Below are positions 47,713-58,740 of a stretch of 64,000 nucleotides of DNA, in pieces; position 1 is the stretch's first letter, and the number at the start of each line of letters is the position of its first letter. The notes beneath the pieces are model-generated. The model ran no database searches and was not told the origin of the DNA. It saw only the letters and a list, made by a program, of their open reading frames with translations. The translations under genes and the position numbers were made by a program. Source of the stretch: Paraphysomonas bandaiensis (lineage: Eukaryota; Chrysophyceae); contig CBFFRP010000352.1 in NCBI GenBank assembly GCA_965644295.1, positions 248,001 to 312,000 of the forward strand, written 5' to 3'.

Positions 47713-48894
47713 ATGGATTCCGCCAGCAGCGATTGGAAGAAACTAGACAGAGTGCTCGGAGCCTCCAACTACAGTGTTGTCACAACTGACGCCACGCACA
47801 TACTGGATGAATTCTTCACCACGGGTCAATGGCACTGGCGAAGATACGATACACACCTCCTCACAGACCTCGGTCCCATGCTAGGAGACGTCACAGATCT
47901 CCACCACCAGTGGGACCTCCATCAATACACCCTCCGACGAGATAGCATGTATGCTGCACAAACGCAGCGAGACCCGCAGTATTGAACACGCAGCGGAACA
48001 AGGCTCCCACACAAGCTCCACCCCCTCCGTACCCATAACTCCTCCAAACACTACATCTCCCTCGCAGAGCGTATACGCGAGACGGCATACGTATGGGACA
48101 AATCCTTCGCAATGGGAAGAAACCGAGCAAAAGGAAAATCCGGACATGATCGCACAACGGCTTCCACATGCACAGATTGTACACACCCCACAGACAACAT
48201 GGCGCACATGCTTCTCACCTGCACTCATCCTGACATCATTCATATACGTGAAGATGTCCACCAAGCACACCACAATAAGCTTGACAAACTTCGCACACGC
48301 ACGCTCCCCCATCCCTGGTTTTACACCGCCATAACCAAACTAGCCAAAGCCGCATGGAACCCAACCACCCCCCAGGTTGAGCGCTACTGGACCGGCCACA
48401 TTACTGCCACACAATTGGCCGACGCATTCGGACGCCACATATCCAGATCACTGCTCGAACATCAGTTCCACGCCCTCGAAAAATCCATCGCCTCTATCCT
48501 ACTCTCCCCCTATATGATGGAGGGCTCCGCATGCTTCGCAATAGTGGATTCAGACACCACAACACAGACACGGCACCGGCGACACCGGTCACGACACATT
48601 CACAGCAACGCCAGTCCCAGGATACTCATCACCCGACACCAAAAATACTCCAACTACTCCAGGCGACATCCACCCCAAGAACTACATTCTCTGCAAGAGT
48701 CCAGACCCGACAGAGGCAAGCGCAACCACTCCGGAAACAACTTCCTTACTTGTGGCCGAAACCCCACCTCAACAACCAGCACCATCTCCACCACCGACTT
48801 ACACTCTCATATACATCTCGCCTCATCCACCCCTCACATAATCCATGGCACAGGCCCGCCAGACACATTGCCCAAAGGTAGACCCCCCGACTAA
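47713..48894 (+). pseudogene. Retroelement-like ORF with CCHC zinc motif, one in-frame stop
   Basis: A 393-codon frame starting MDSASSDWKKLDRV, interrupted only by a TGA at 47983-47985. It is rich in third-position C and in Thr, His, Pro and Arg, quite unlike the A+T-rich host genes. Near 48176-48230 it contains C-x2-C-x8-H-x4-C (CTDCTHPTDNMAHMLLTC) followed by an acidic helix. This is the pattern of the zinc-binding motif after the reverse transcriptase of many non-LTR retroelements. The polymerase part itself is missing, and the C-terminal 130 residues are low-complexity. It is most likely the 3' remnant of a retroelement. A host gene cannot be fully excluded because the frame is otherwise open. 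Confidence 0.55.
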
Positions 48895-49401
48895 CCTCAA
48901 TACAAGGGACGGTTGCACCATGGTGCTCGCAGCGATGCACAAGCAGTCCCGAGACGGTTGCCCGCCACTAGAAGTATTTAGCAAATCTAGTTATTACTGT
49001 AGTTAGTCTATAGATATAAACTAGTTTCTGTACACAACCGTTCGCATGTAATAATCAGACTTTCCTATATATAATGGATAATTCAAACTTACTATATATA
49101 TTACTACCACTACTCTTATAAACTAAATAGAATATATAATTATAATAGTAAGAATCCTGTTGCTAAGTTAAATTATCCATGTAATCTGTTAAATAGCAAG
49201 ACACCCCCGTCTCCTTTCTTTTTAACCATTCAAACACCAAACTTAATTTAAATATACAACTGTGTATACCTATCACAAGGTATGTACATATATATATATA
49301 GCTTATGAGTAAATAACGATGGATCCCTTAAGTAAGTACTCTAATGAAGTGGGGTTGGTAAATGAAGCTGTAGACAGAAATTCACGAATCTGCAGTAGTA
49401 T
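48895..49401. other. A+T-rich tail of the 2-kb element
   Basis: A non-coding stretch with several ATATAT runs between the retroelement-like ORF and the right inverted end. No gene is seen. Confidence 0.5.
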
Positions 49402-49438
49402 AATGTCTGATTATTAGCAATAGGCGTGTAAGAGTCAG
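49402..49438 (+). repeat. Right inverted end of the 2-kb element
   Basis: It pairs with 47435-47471 in inverted orientation and with 144-180 in direct orientation. Similarity to the 144-180 copy continues to about 49446. Confidence 0.7.
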
Positions 49439-50098
49439 AACTAATTTAGCAAAACAATTTAATTAACTAATGCTTTACCCTATTTTACGCTACGAAAGCT
49501 GCTTCTCCGTCACCGCAAGCACCAAGGTGCAACCACTTTCGCTCTGCGAATCTGCAGGATATAAGTATGTAATAGTATTTATCTTCTCAAGACTTTGATA
49601 TCTGCATCAATGCCCCTATTTTTAGACCATTGAAGCAAACCATTCTTTTCCAATGGCACAAAGTCGATATATTCATATTTCCGTAAAGGTGACTCCCAAC
49701 TGCAACTGAGAATAACACAATCAGTCGCGTACTTGTAGTTTATTAACTGTGTCGAAAGAAGGTATTTGGATTATAAAATGCTTTTTTTTTTGGAGGTGTA
49801 TATATCAGAGTTAAGCATTGTGTGCAACAATTCCAATTATAAGTAGTACAAGAGTAACTTCACTGAGACGTCCAAATTTAACATAATCTAATTATTCAGT
49901 CCATTATAAGTTTCTAGCTTATCAGCTGAAGGGAGTTTCTTGCAGATGCAAAGTATCAAATTACGATGCTATGCTACAACAGAGTAGATGGAGTATTCAG
50001 TATTCAGCCACACATTAAGTATTATTCTTAATAGAACAATAACAGACACAGCAGAAATAGTTTCTCGGTAACAAGATAACACACTAAATAACATTAAC
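49439..50098. other. Intergenic region downstream of the methyltransferase gene
   Basis: No gene is recognised. There is a T9 run at about 49782-49790. Confidence 0.5.
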
Positions 50099-50892
50099 TT
50101 AATCCGCAACTTCATGATTTTTCTCGGAAAAGGTTCTGGACGGGTAGTTGGTGAACAGGTTGTATTGGTATACGAGATGCGGAATACTCGGGAGGAAGTT
50201 CTACACATCAATTACTAAGGCAAAAAAAAACACACAACATACCGTAGGGGTAAGTCCGAGGAGTCCTTTCAAAAACTCAGCATTCTCAAAAACAGTCGTA
50301 CCAATTACTTTCCCTCGCGGGGAGCCTGCAATACGTTAACTCTGACATAGGTCCAACATGTGCTTTACCGTCATCCAATCTTCCCTCCTTAAGAAGAAGC
50401 TCGGCTGTAATCCCATACTTTGTCCACACCTGCATACTACCGATTCAGCCAAGAAAATGTATTATATGTCTTCTGTGACCTCGTGGGTGATAAATGGTGG
50501 GTCAATGACGACAACATCGAAGGTGTGAAGCAGCTCAGGAGGAACGCTTTCTGGGTTGTTAAAGTTGTAAAAGACAAACCCATTATCGTTGCTCCATTTC
50601 TTGTCATACTACATCAGAAATTAGACAAAGTAATTTCACACTACAAAAGCACATACATCAAATACTTTAGACGACTTTCTCAGTTCATCGGAAACACTGA
50701 AGTATAAGGAAGGAGTGGATAGAAAGGCTATTGACCCTCCTAACGCCTCTAATTCCTCTACAAACTATTATTATACTGCTATATGGATACATTGCAACGT
50801 CAGATACCTACGATTTTACTGATGGTATGAGGCGAATACCAGTACTGATTGTAGTCTCCATCTTCAGGATTTTGGTCAATAAACGTGCTCAT
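50099..50892 (-). CDS. EEF1AKMT1: eEF1A lysine methyltransferase (EFM5/EEF1AKMT1-like)
   Basis: The gene becomes visible only after splicing. Its six exons are 50892-50812, 50755-50657, 50608-50480, 50429-50369, 50325-50243 and 50200-50099, each joined in phase. The protein, about 184 residues, starts MSTFIDQNPEDGDYNQYWYS. It has the family's FLSTPSLYFS block, then the catalytic VVVIDPPFITHEVW (the DPPY/F motif of N6-type methyltransferases), GKVIGTTVFENA, and ends with PSIPHLVYQYNLFTNY, which matches the C-terminal block of the EFM5/N6AMT2 family. Members methylate a lysine of elongation factor eEF1A using S-adenosylmethionine in the cytosol, although the family was first annotated as DNA N6-adenine methyltransferases. 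The glycine-rich SAM motif I is not as clear as the DPPF motif. Introns are about 43-56 nt. Confidence 0.85.
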
Positions 50893-51639
50893 CTCTTCAA
50901 TCAACGCAAAAGGATATAGGATATCTCAATGCGTCGTCAATAATGAGACGAGTAAATATTGACTATGATAGCAAACGTATTAGTTTGGTAGCTTAATATG
51001 AAGTAACAAGTCCAAGTCAGGACGAGCATATCGGAGCTATCTGTCACATGTGTGTATACTGATGTGTGTGTATGTACAGTACTGTCCACTTATATCATAC
51101 GCATTCAACTAACAGTTTTGAGTGACGAAATTCTAGATTTCAAAAAAACGTATAACAGCTTGACAAGTCGTAGTCACTAACATCCGGTAACGGGCAGCAG
51201 ACCGTATACGGAACACAGCACTTATGTATATTTAAATTTCGTAGTGGGAAATATCAAATAAAAAATAGATCCACCAGATACCATTCTGCTGAGTATGTAT
51301 GTATGTGTGCATATGTATGTATGGGAATACACGCACTGCTGTACAGTGTATGTGAGATGAATGTCGAGTGCATATATAACATGCTGATACAACACCATCT
51401 CATATGTCCACAATAGAATCCAGCTAACTACACCACACCACCATTACAGTGATCCCATACCCTATCCCCAGTGATCACAGTGTCCCGTGGCTTGTGCAGC
51501 AGTTAACTATACAGTGTTTTAGTGTATAACAGCAGACATATATATACACATATACACACACACTGTACGCACATCATATCCGAGAAGTTATATACGATCA
51601 ATCAGTAGAGTGAACTGAATTGAATTGAATACGATCACA
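50893..51639. promoter_or_regulatory. Divergent intergenic region, methyltransferase and carrier genes
   Basis: This contains the 5' flanks of both genes. TA/CA-rich strings (tatatatacacatatacacacaca) lie about 80-100 bp before the carrier start. A short GTATGTATGTGTGCATATGTATGTATG string lies at about 51295-51321. Confidence 0.45.
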
Positions 51640-52887
51640 ATGTCGAGGACTCCTCTGCTGTTTCTGCTGTGCATATTCGTGTGCACGCAGACGATGCAGG
51701 TGCGTGTGTTGGTCTGAACTTACCGCACTGTATATTCTTATATTCATATGTTACAGATGTGTGAAGGTTCAGTTGGGATATCGAAACTAGATCAGATTAA
51801 TATGAAGCGTGTGTCACCACGATTGTACAACTTAGGCCATAACATCATCAGCTCCACCGATAGAGACATCCAGTCAAGTACGAAGGAAAGCGGTGCTGTT
51901 AAATCGACAGTATTGCCAGTTCTTGCTGCCTCATTTTGCACAGCCGCGGCAATGTACCCTCTAGACTTCATTCGTGCACAGCAGATGGCATTCCCAGAGC
52001 AGTGGAAGGACACAGGAGCAGCTGATCTTGTTCGTGGTGTGTTGGCCACGCACGGATACAAGGGCCTATTGACCCAGGGTTTGGCTCCTGAATTGGGTCG
52101 CGCTACTCTATCACGGTTTATCAAGTTTGCTCTGTACCCAGCAGTACACAAGATAATATCAGGACGACCTGCCAGCGAGGGTTCCCTGCTTACTCGGGCA
52201 GCCGCGGGAGGCCTCACGACTGTGCCGGAGTTACTTGCTGTACTGCCTCTGGAACTTTTAAAGGTAGCCCTGCAACTGGACACCGAAGGTAAATACGAAA
52301 ACAGCATGGTGCGGGCTTTTCAGCATCTTTATTCTACGCACGGTCCACGACTATTGACTGTAGGGTACTTGGCTATGCAATACAAACAAGCCTCCTGGGC
52401 ACTGGTTTACTTCGCTTCGCTGGTGTTGTACGAACGACTGGTTATTTGGGCTATGTTGAGTATCTGGAGTGCGGCTCGTTGGGTTATCGGCAGACGTGAG
52501 GCGGAGCTTTACGGAGAGGCTTATGGATGGACAGACCAAGACCAGGAGCTCTCATCAGGTGGAAGAGCATCAGCAAGGGCCGTGGCAGGATTCTTTGCGG
52601 GAGCCACCGGAGCTCTTGCGAACACTCCTGGTGATGTTGTACGCACTATGATACAGAAGCGGTTCCTTAGCACCGGCGGATCGGTACCTGAATGGGTTGG
52701 ACTCGGACAAGTAGACATTCACATGAAGGTGTTGCGCGGTTTGATTGAGGAGGGGGGATGGCAAGCCCTATACAATGGACTCGTGTGGAAAGCGCTGCAT
52801 ATGGGAGGAGTCGGTGCTTTGATGGCTCTTTTAGTTCCTCTTTTTTCAGCCCTGATGAATCCATCCCATCCACAAGTTGTGTTTTAG
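51640..52887 (+). CDS. Mitochondrial carrier family (SLC25) protein with an N-terminal signal-like exon
   Basis: Two exons, 51640-51699 and 51757-52887, encode about 397 residues. The second exon holds three carrier repeats with the P-x-[DE]-x-x-[KR] signatures YPLDFIRAQ, LPLELLKVA and TPGDVVRTM. The six amphipathic/hydrophobic helices expected of an inner-membrane transporter are present. The matrix network is intact in type although the third repeat has Gly before Asp. The substrate is not clear. The first exon encodes only MSRTPLLFLLCIFVCTQTMQ, which looks like a secretory signal peptide and not an amphipathic mitochondrial presequence. Such a leader is rare for this family. If the start is instead the ATG at 51757, the protein has no leader. 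The intron is 57 nt with GT-AG ends. Confidence 0.82.
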
Positions 52888-53253
52888 CAGTTTTGAGCTA
52901 TGTGGAAAATTCTTTATTCTAACCCGACTGCAGTAGCTTGTTTTGTACCTCAAAGTAACAATTAGATATATCCCCACTTGGTTCCATATTTTTCATATAT
53001 CACACACTTCTAATTAAATTGCACACTGGCAAAATCTCTTTTAGCATTTTATATTTGTTCAGACACAAAGCATACAAGCTTACTACTATATAATAGTATA
53101 GGAACAACTCAATCTAGTTTAAACTCGACTATTCAGAGATCTATTGCTTTCAGCCAAGATAGATTCAGAGCAACGACAGGGAGCTGCAAGCCGATTTTCT
53201 TAATTGAAGTAGGAGTATAATTTAGAGGTCAAATATTTGTCACGAATGCGGCA
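52888..53253. other. Convergent intergenic region
   Basis: 3' flanks of the carrier gene (+) and the FAAL-ACP-DGAT2 gene (-). No gene is seen. Confidence 0.55.
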
Positions 53254-56200
53254 TTATTTCCTGAAAGTGATACTCTTATCATTCCACGCATACGCGTTCT
53301 TGTACTTATCGAATAGTACTTTCGTTTCTCGCATATAAGCTTCATGATACTCGTTTACTAACTCCGCCTGATATATCGATTATTTTAATAACAGTCAATT
53401 TATTAACTTACGGATGGGTTACTGTCATGTGGACACTGAATTGGCCTGACAAAAAATTAGAAAATAGACGGGACATGACCCATCATCATACCTTCCAATA
53501 ACAGTGAGTAGGGGTACTCTCTTCGGTATAGGTAGTCCCCATCTCCCCCAAAACATTAGAAGTGGAACACCCAGTATTCTCGAGATGGAGTGCATAGCCT
53601 TCGGCGTAAAAACCTCCATACACACCTCCCTCACAACCACAGCATAAAGATAAGCAGCAATACCTCGAACAGCTCCCAATTTCCAAACGTATAACACGGA
53701 ACTATTTGAGCACCTGTCTGAATCGCTATTCGAACAAATCCCTTCCGCCCGCACACTTTCAGAACCTCAGTACCGGAGCCGGAGTTCTCAAACATTTCCC
53801 CAATGCCTCCCGGTACTAACAGCACACTCCGACCTGAAAGGAGGTGTGATATCACGACGTGTAAACAGCGCCGTCGTCGTCAGCACCTGAATTTAACGTG
53901 GAGATAAATGTCTTTTTGTCAATAGGACGGCATGACAGAATCTGAGAATAATGTTAAAACCCTACACAATCGCGAAGCAGTACACCTTCAAAAATATGTT
54001 AAATACCGGCATCCAGAATCCAGAACTCGCAACAAGCATGTGGAAGTTTTCCCCAATTATGAATTCATTTACCATGGCCTGTACATGAGCAATAATTCGT
54101 TGGATTGTTGCATACACGTATGTACCTGTAGAGGCTGTGCAAATGGAATCCATCCATGAGGCTCTAGACATCGATTATATTAAACATTTGTATCGTCTAG
54201 ATCCTTACCATGAGCATAAATAGAAACATTTTCTAGATCATGGGGTGAATCTACAATAACCCTGCGGAACTAAAATGTAATGTATATCATAACCAATAAC
54301 AGCGATTTCACCGACCTGTAGCTAAAATAATTTGTAGCACTTTGCATGAGAAGGCTAAGTCGAAACCCAGGCGGCCAACTGTCAAAAACTATGAAGAGGT
54401 ATAATAGATTTCATTCACAATCACCAGTCTGCGGGAACCAAGTAGGCAAGAGATAGTAACACCGTCATTAATGCCACAGATAGCTTCAGAGGAAACAGAA
54501 CAGCACCCGAAACCACTACAACAGAAAGTGGTATGATAATGTATAGTGTTAAAGCGCATTTTCTACCAGCAATGGGAACCCAGAAAAAAACACCACACGC
54601 GAAGAGAAGGTATAATACGTAATATATTCCTTGGTGAGTTGGTAGTGGTGCCTATAATATATCATCATATCATTAAATGAAGAGCCCAATTACAAACCTC
54701 CTGAAGGGCACAAGCGTCTGCAAATCTATGCGTGGAAATATCAGCCGATATCTTGTTGCCGTTGAACCACTACACATCAATAACAAGACAGCATACTTAT
54801 ATCATACATAATAACCTGCTCAGGGAGACGTCCTGTCACCGTCCGCTTGCTTCTCTTCTGTTCCCGTAAGTGAGATATAAGTTTCCACACCTGCCATATG
54901 GCAACATATTCAGATGCAAATATTTAGACGACGGTATATTCGTGCCTCGATCATGTATGGCCTGAATGGTAGCTGGCCTCCCATGGAAAGAGCACGGGCG
55001 ATCGACCGCAATGTTGCATCCTTGTCAAACAACACATCATCAGACAACTGGGTCGTGAACTTCCTGTAGAAGTGGTATCAAAAGCAGCAAACTAAAAATA
55101 AAGTCGTACCTGCACAACATCTCCTGAAGCTCTAGCATCTTCATGCTGTCAATGCCTGAATTCATCATACTCACACCAGTGTCAATAGTGCAAATGAAGC
55201 ATCGTACCAAAGGAAGCCAGCGGTTTGTCAGGTGACAGCTCGCTAAACGAGCCCAAGTCAAGTAGGTTTGATACAGATTTAATTACAATGTCCCGCACTT
55301 CTTCTTCAGTCATACCTTCTGGATCAACGGCATCTTCATACCGTGTAACCTACATATATACTAAAAGACGCACGATAACATTTTCGTAAGTTATTACGTC
55401 GGTGGCGTCAAGTAGAGAATTCGACTCATGCGCAGCTATAGTGCTCTTTGTGTAGGAAAATTCATCTGAATAATTGTGACAATGTATGCCTCATCCAATA
55501 TTAAATACCTATCACTGGCAATATCTTCCCAGCTGCTGATGTATCCACATAATGAATGATATTAAGTTTCCCTTCAAGGTAAGCTTTGCGAGCCCATCTT
55601 CTGGCAACTTTACCGGACGTAGTCTTCGGAAGAGAGCGAGGCTACATCAAAGTAATATGAGCAGTGATAAATGAGGAACATACATCTTACTGATATCAGA
55701 ATAACCGTACTAGGAGTTATTCCGTGCTCTCTCCCAGTCTGACGTACCATGCGGTCCACAATACTGTCAAAGATATCAATGTTTTTGAGATAATCGTCCC
55801 GAATTTCTGCAACCACTACTACCCTCTAAAAAAATAATAATACATCAGCTGAAACTTCCTTTCTTCTTCCCAATACCTCTTCCTTAGAGCTTGGAACACT
55901 GAATGCACCAGTACAACCGCTTCTGCAGTCCACAAGTAACAAGTCGCAAGCAACGGAACAATAATATTTACCCACCTTAGCTCCGGACAGGCAGCTTCAC
56001 ATGATCTTTCTATGTCCTGAGGAAAATGATTTCTACCACGCACTATAATAACATCTTTGCATCGTCCGCATATATATAACTCTCCGTCATGAAAAAAACC
56101 GAGGTCACCTGCAGATAATAGTGTGGAAAGAATTGAGAAACACGGAGCTCATTTCAATTAGTTCACCTGTCCGTAAATAATTATTCGAACCAGAATCATC

Positions 56201-58201
56201 TGAGAGTTTGGCCATGAAGTCCTATAAATAATTACACGAAGTCCATAGCAATATGCTTACGAGAATATACCTCTCGGTCAGCATCAGAGAGGGAACAACC
56301 TTTCCAATAACCATACGCTGTGGACCCTGAGGCAATCCACACTTCGCCAACCTGCACCCCATATAACTATAGTCACTCTTCTCATCCCCACAACTACATA
56401 CCCTCCCAGAGCCTAAATCCTCGAATTTCTGATTTTCATTTTGCGTCACAACCGTTCCAACTATCTGCGATACGTTAGTGAATATATGTCGATTGCATAC
56501 TATAGGAACCTTCACAACTACTCCTGGCGAATCTGTTGGCTTGCCGCATCCCATATGTACAGCAACACCATCGCCGCCATCCTCCCTCACTGTCACCACC
56601 CTGCAGGTGGTGAGAGGTACAGTAATAGACGCATTAGTATCCACCTGTCTTTCTCTAAAATTTGCTTGTCTACCATTATTCGTCCACGACCATTACTATT
56701 ATTGGAATGAAACAAATAGAACACATGAAAACAGAGTACAAATGCGGCTCACCACACCTGCAGACGAAAACGGTATGTTCCGCTAGGCCATATGTAGGAT
56801 ATATAACTTCTTTTCGTAACCCATGTTTGCAAAACACTGCACAAAACGTATCAATAGATGCTGCACGAACAGGTTCCGCTGCGCTAATCATGTGCCGGAC
56901 ACAGGATAAGTCTATTGGCAATAAAGTCGCCTTCTCCCTGCTTCCCCTACACACATGTCAGAAGTTCATTGTGCATAAAGAGGAGTCTCACATCGAAAGA
57001 AACTTTCTCGCTGTCAAAGCAAAAGCAAAATCAGGTGCTTGAGAGTGTGTGCAATGATACCGTGACATTGCCACAACCCACAACACAGGATTCCGAATAA
57101 ACGTTAACGGTGACATGTAGTACCCAGTTCCCCCACACCACAAAAGACCAAGATAAGAACCTACTCATTGCACTTAGCTCAACTCCAAAGTTGTAGTTAC
57201 GTACCAATAAGTCCCATCTACAGTATGGTACATAAATTAAACAGCGAAAAAGTAGGATTAGAAACTCACATCATGATATTGTGGTAGCCATGACACACAA
57301 ACCGTGTTCTCACTGGAACGTAGACTCCTTGCAATGAGGTCGAGATTGTGATCCAAGTTGTTTACAGTAATAATTACACCCTTAGGGGAGGAAGATGACC
57401 CAGAGGTGAACTGTAAAAAAGCTACATTTCCGTCATTACTTATGACTGGCCTGGATAGTGGTTCACACCTGTTAATTAGATAAGGCACAAGTACAGATAA
57501 TTCGACACATACTCACTTAGCCCCACTTTTTCCCATTGACACTAAACCATCAGTAACTACCCATCGCAGTTCTGGCCATTCTAAACTATGTCCACCGACA
57601 AGCACAGACTGGCAACAAATATCAAAACTAATACATTCAGTCTGCATTGCTCACATGGAGTGAAGCCATTTTCGTCGCAAAATCATAGGCAGAACTCGTG
57701 AGTGCAGCTTTGGCCTCACACGACTTAACAAGATTGGCAAACATCGTGAGGTCTTTATTAAGCCGAGTTGGATCTGGGGGAAACACCGGCACCGCCACTA
57801 CACCAGTCTTAAGACAAGCCAGGAAGGCCAATATGAAGTCCAGCGAAGGAGGGTATACCAGCAACACCCTATCCCCTGGTTTCAATGCAGCCCTGATATA
57901 TATGTATATAAGCCTTTATTCCGATGTAGTGCAAAGCAGAGAGCCTACCCCTGAGCAGACACTAAGTGGTGACCTATGGCGGTGGTGATAGCGTCCACTT
58001 CCTGCTTACACATGATATACGTGAGAAATATGGTGGAGATATACCTCATATGTCACTGCGGCCTCTACATCTCCTTTCTTATCCAGAAACGATAGCGCGA
58101 CCTGCCCATGTAACATGAATGTGTGTCAGTGTCCACAATACTCACTCAACCTTGCTGCCAAACTTCTCCTTCCATGAGTTGATCCTATCCAGTAAAATCA
58201 T
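53254..58201 (-). CDS. Fatty-acyl-AMP ligase - acyl carrier protein - DGAT2-type acyltransferase fusion
   Basis: A spliced gene starting MILLDRINSWKEKF at 58201. Part 1 is a FAAL-type adenylation domain (GDRVLLVYPPSLDF, FTSGSSSSPKGVII, VSWLPQYHD, GLAEHT, the YLRTGDLGF loop, and the catalytic Lys in PKTTSGKVARR). Part 2 is a carrier domain with the phosphopantetheine serine in PLASFGIDSMKMLELQ, made by a 52-nt intron near 55.19 kb. Part 3 has several TM helices and a DAGAT/DGAT2 domain, with EPHG (the DGAT2 HPHG/EPHS position), SGRSVLLVPGGIGEMFE, RKGFVRIAIQTGAQIVP and a C-terminal LFDKYK. Together these predict fatty acid activation as acyl-AMP, loading on the carrier arm, and transfer to an acylglycerol in the ER membrane. 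FAAL to ACP is joined in phase. The ACP to DGAT2 junction near 54.90-54.96 kb needs a GC-AG intron in my reading. Confidence 0.8.
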
Positions 58202-58740
58202 GTGAAATGAGTGCACCTCTCTGATGTATATGTATATATATGGGAGATTTAATGTATGAGAAATATGCAGTCTCTCACTTCACTTCACTTCACTTCACTT
58301 CTTCAACCAACTGATAAATGTTATGAAGTGTGCAAGATACCATATAGAAAGATATAGAGACTCCCATACCATACACACATCAGGAGAACACACATACAGT
58401 ACCATCATACCATACAAGTGGCAGTGTGTGGTACAGTATATTCCATTTTTGAGCAAAACATAGAATAAAAAATAGCGTTAAAAAGCAGAAGTTAAACATC
58501 ATACAGCGGTATACCAGTATATTTTATTCCCAAACTGGTATTTTTTAATTCTATATGCTCTATATACACTCTGTATACAGCACCAATAACACCATTGAGT
58601 ACAATACACTATACAGCTGTGTCTGTAGCTTATACGAAGTGTGCGATGTGCAATAGACATGCATAGATAGAAGCCTGCTCACTGGTCAGAGTGCAATATT
58701 ATTATTTATTAAAAATAGTTGCACGAGTTATCAGTGCAGT
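58202..58740. promoter_or_regulatory. Divergent intergenic region, lipid-enzyme and PCF11-like genes
   Basis: This 540-bp region holds both 5' ends. It includes a (CACTT)n run at about 58276-58300. No specific promoter box can be assigned. Confidence 0.45.
58276..58300 (+). repeat. Short (CACTT)n pentanucleotide repeat
   Basis: Five tandem CACTT units about 75-100 bp upstream of the FAAL-ACP-DGAT2 start codon. Confidence 0.85.

Larger units (their letters stand above)
47435..49438. mobile_element. Candidate 2-kb mobile element with 37-bp inverted ends
   Basis: The 37 bp at 47435-47471 are the inverted match of 49402-49438, with 33 of 37 bases agreeing by hand count. They enclose a single C-rich ORF that looks like a retroelement C-terminus. 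A third copy of the end sequence lies at 144-180. Inverted ends combined with a reverse-transcriptase-type ORF are not the usual arrangement of LINE or LTR elements. The family is therefore left open, and the ORF and the ends may belong to different nested elements. Confidence 0.5.

Noticed and set aside
47983-47985. In-frame TGA read as selenocysteine
   Set aside because: There is no other sign of a selenoprotein family and the ORF looks like a retroelement remnant; a simple inactivating stop is more likely.
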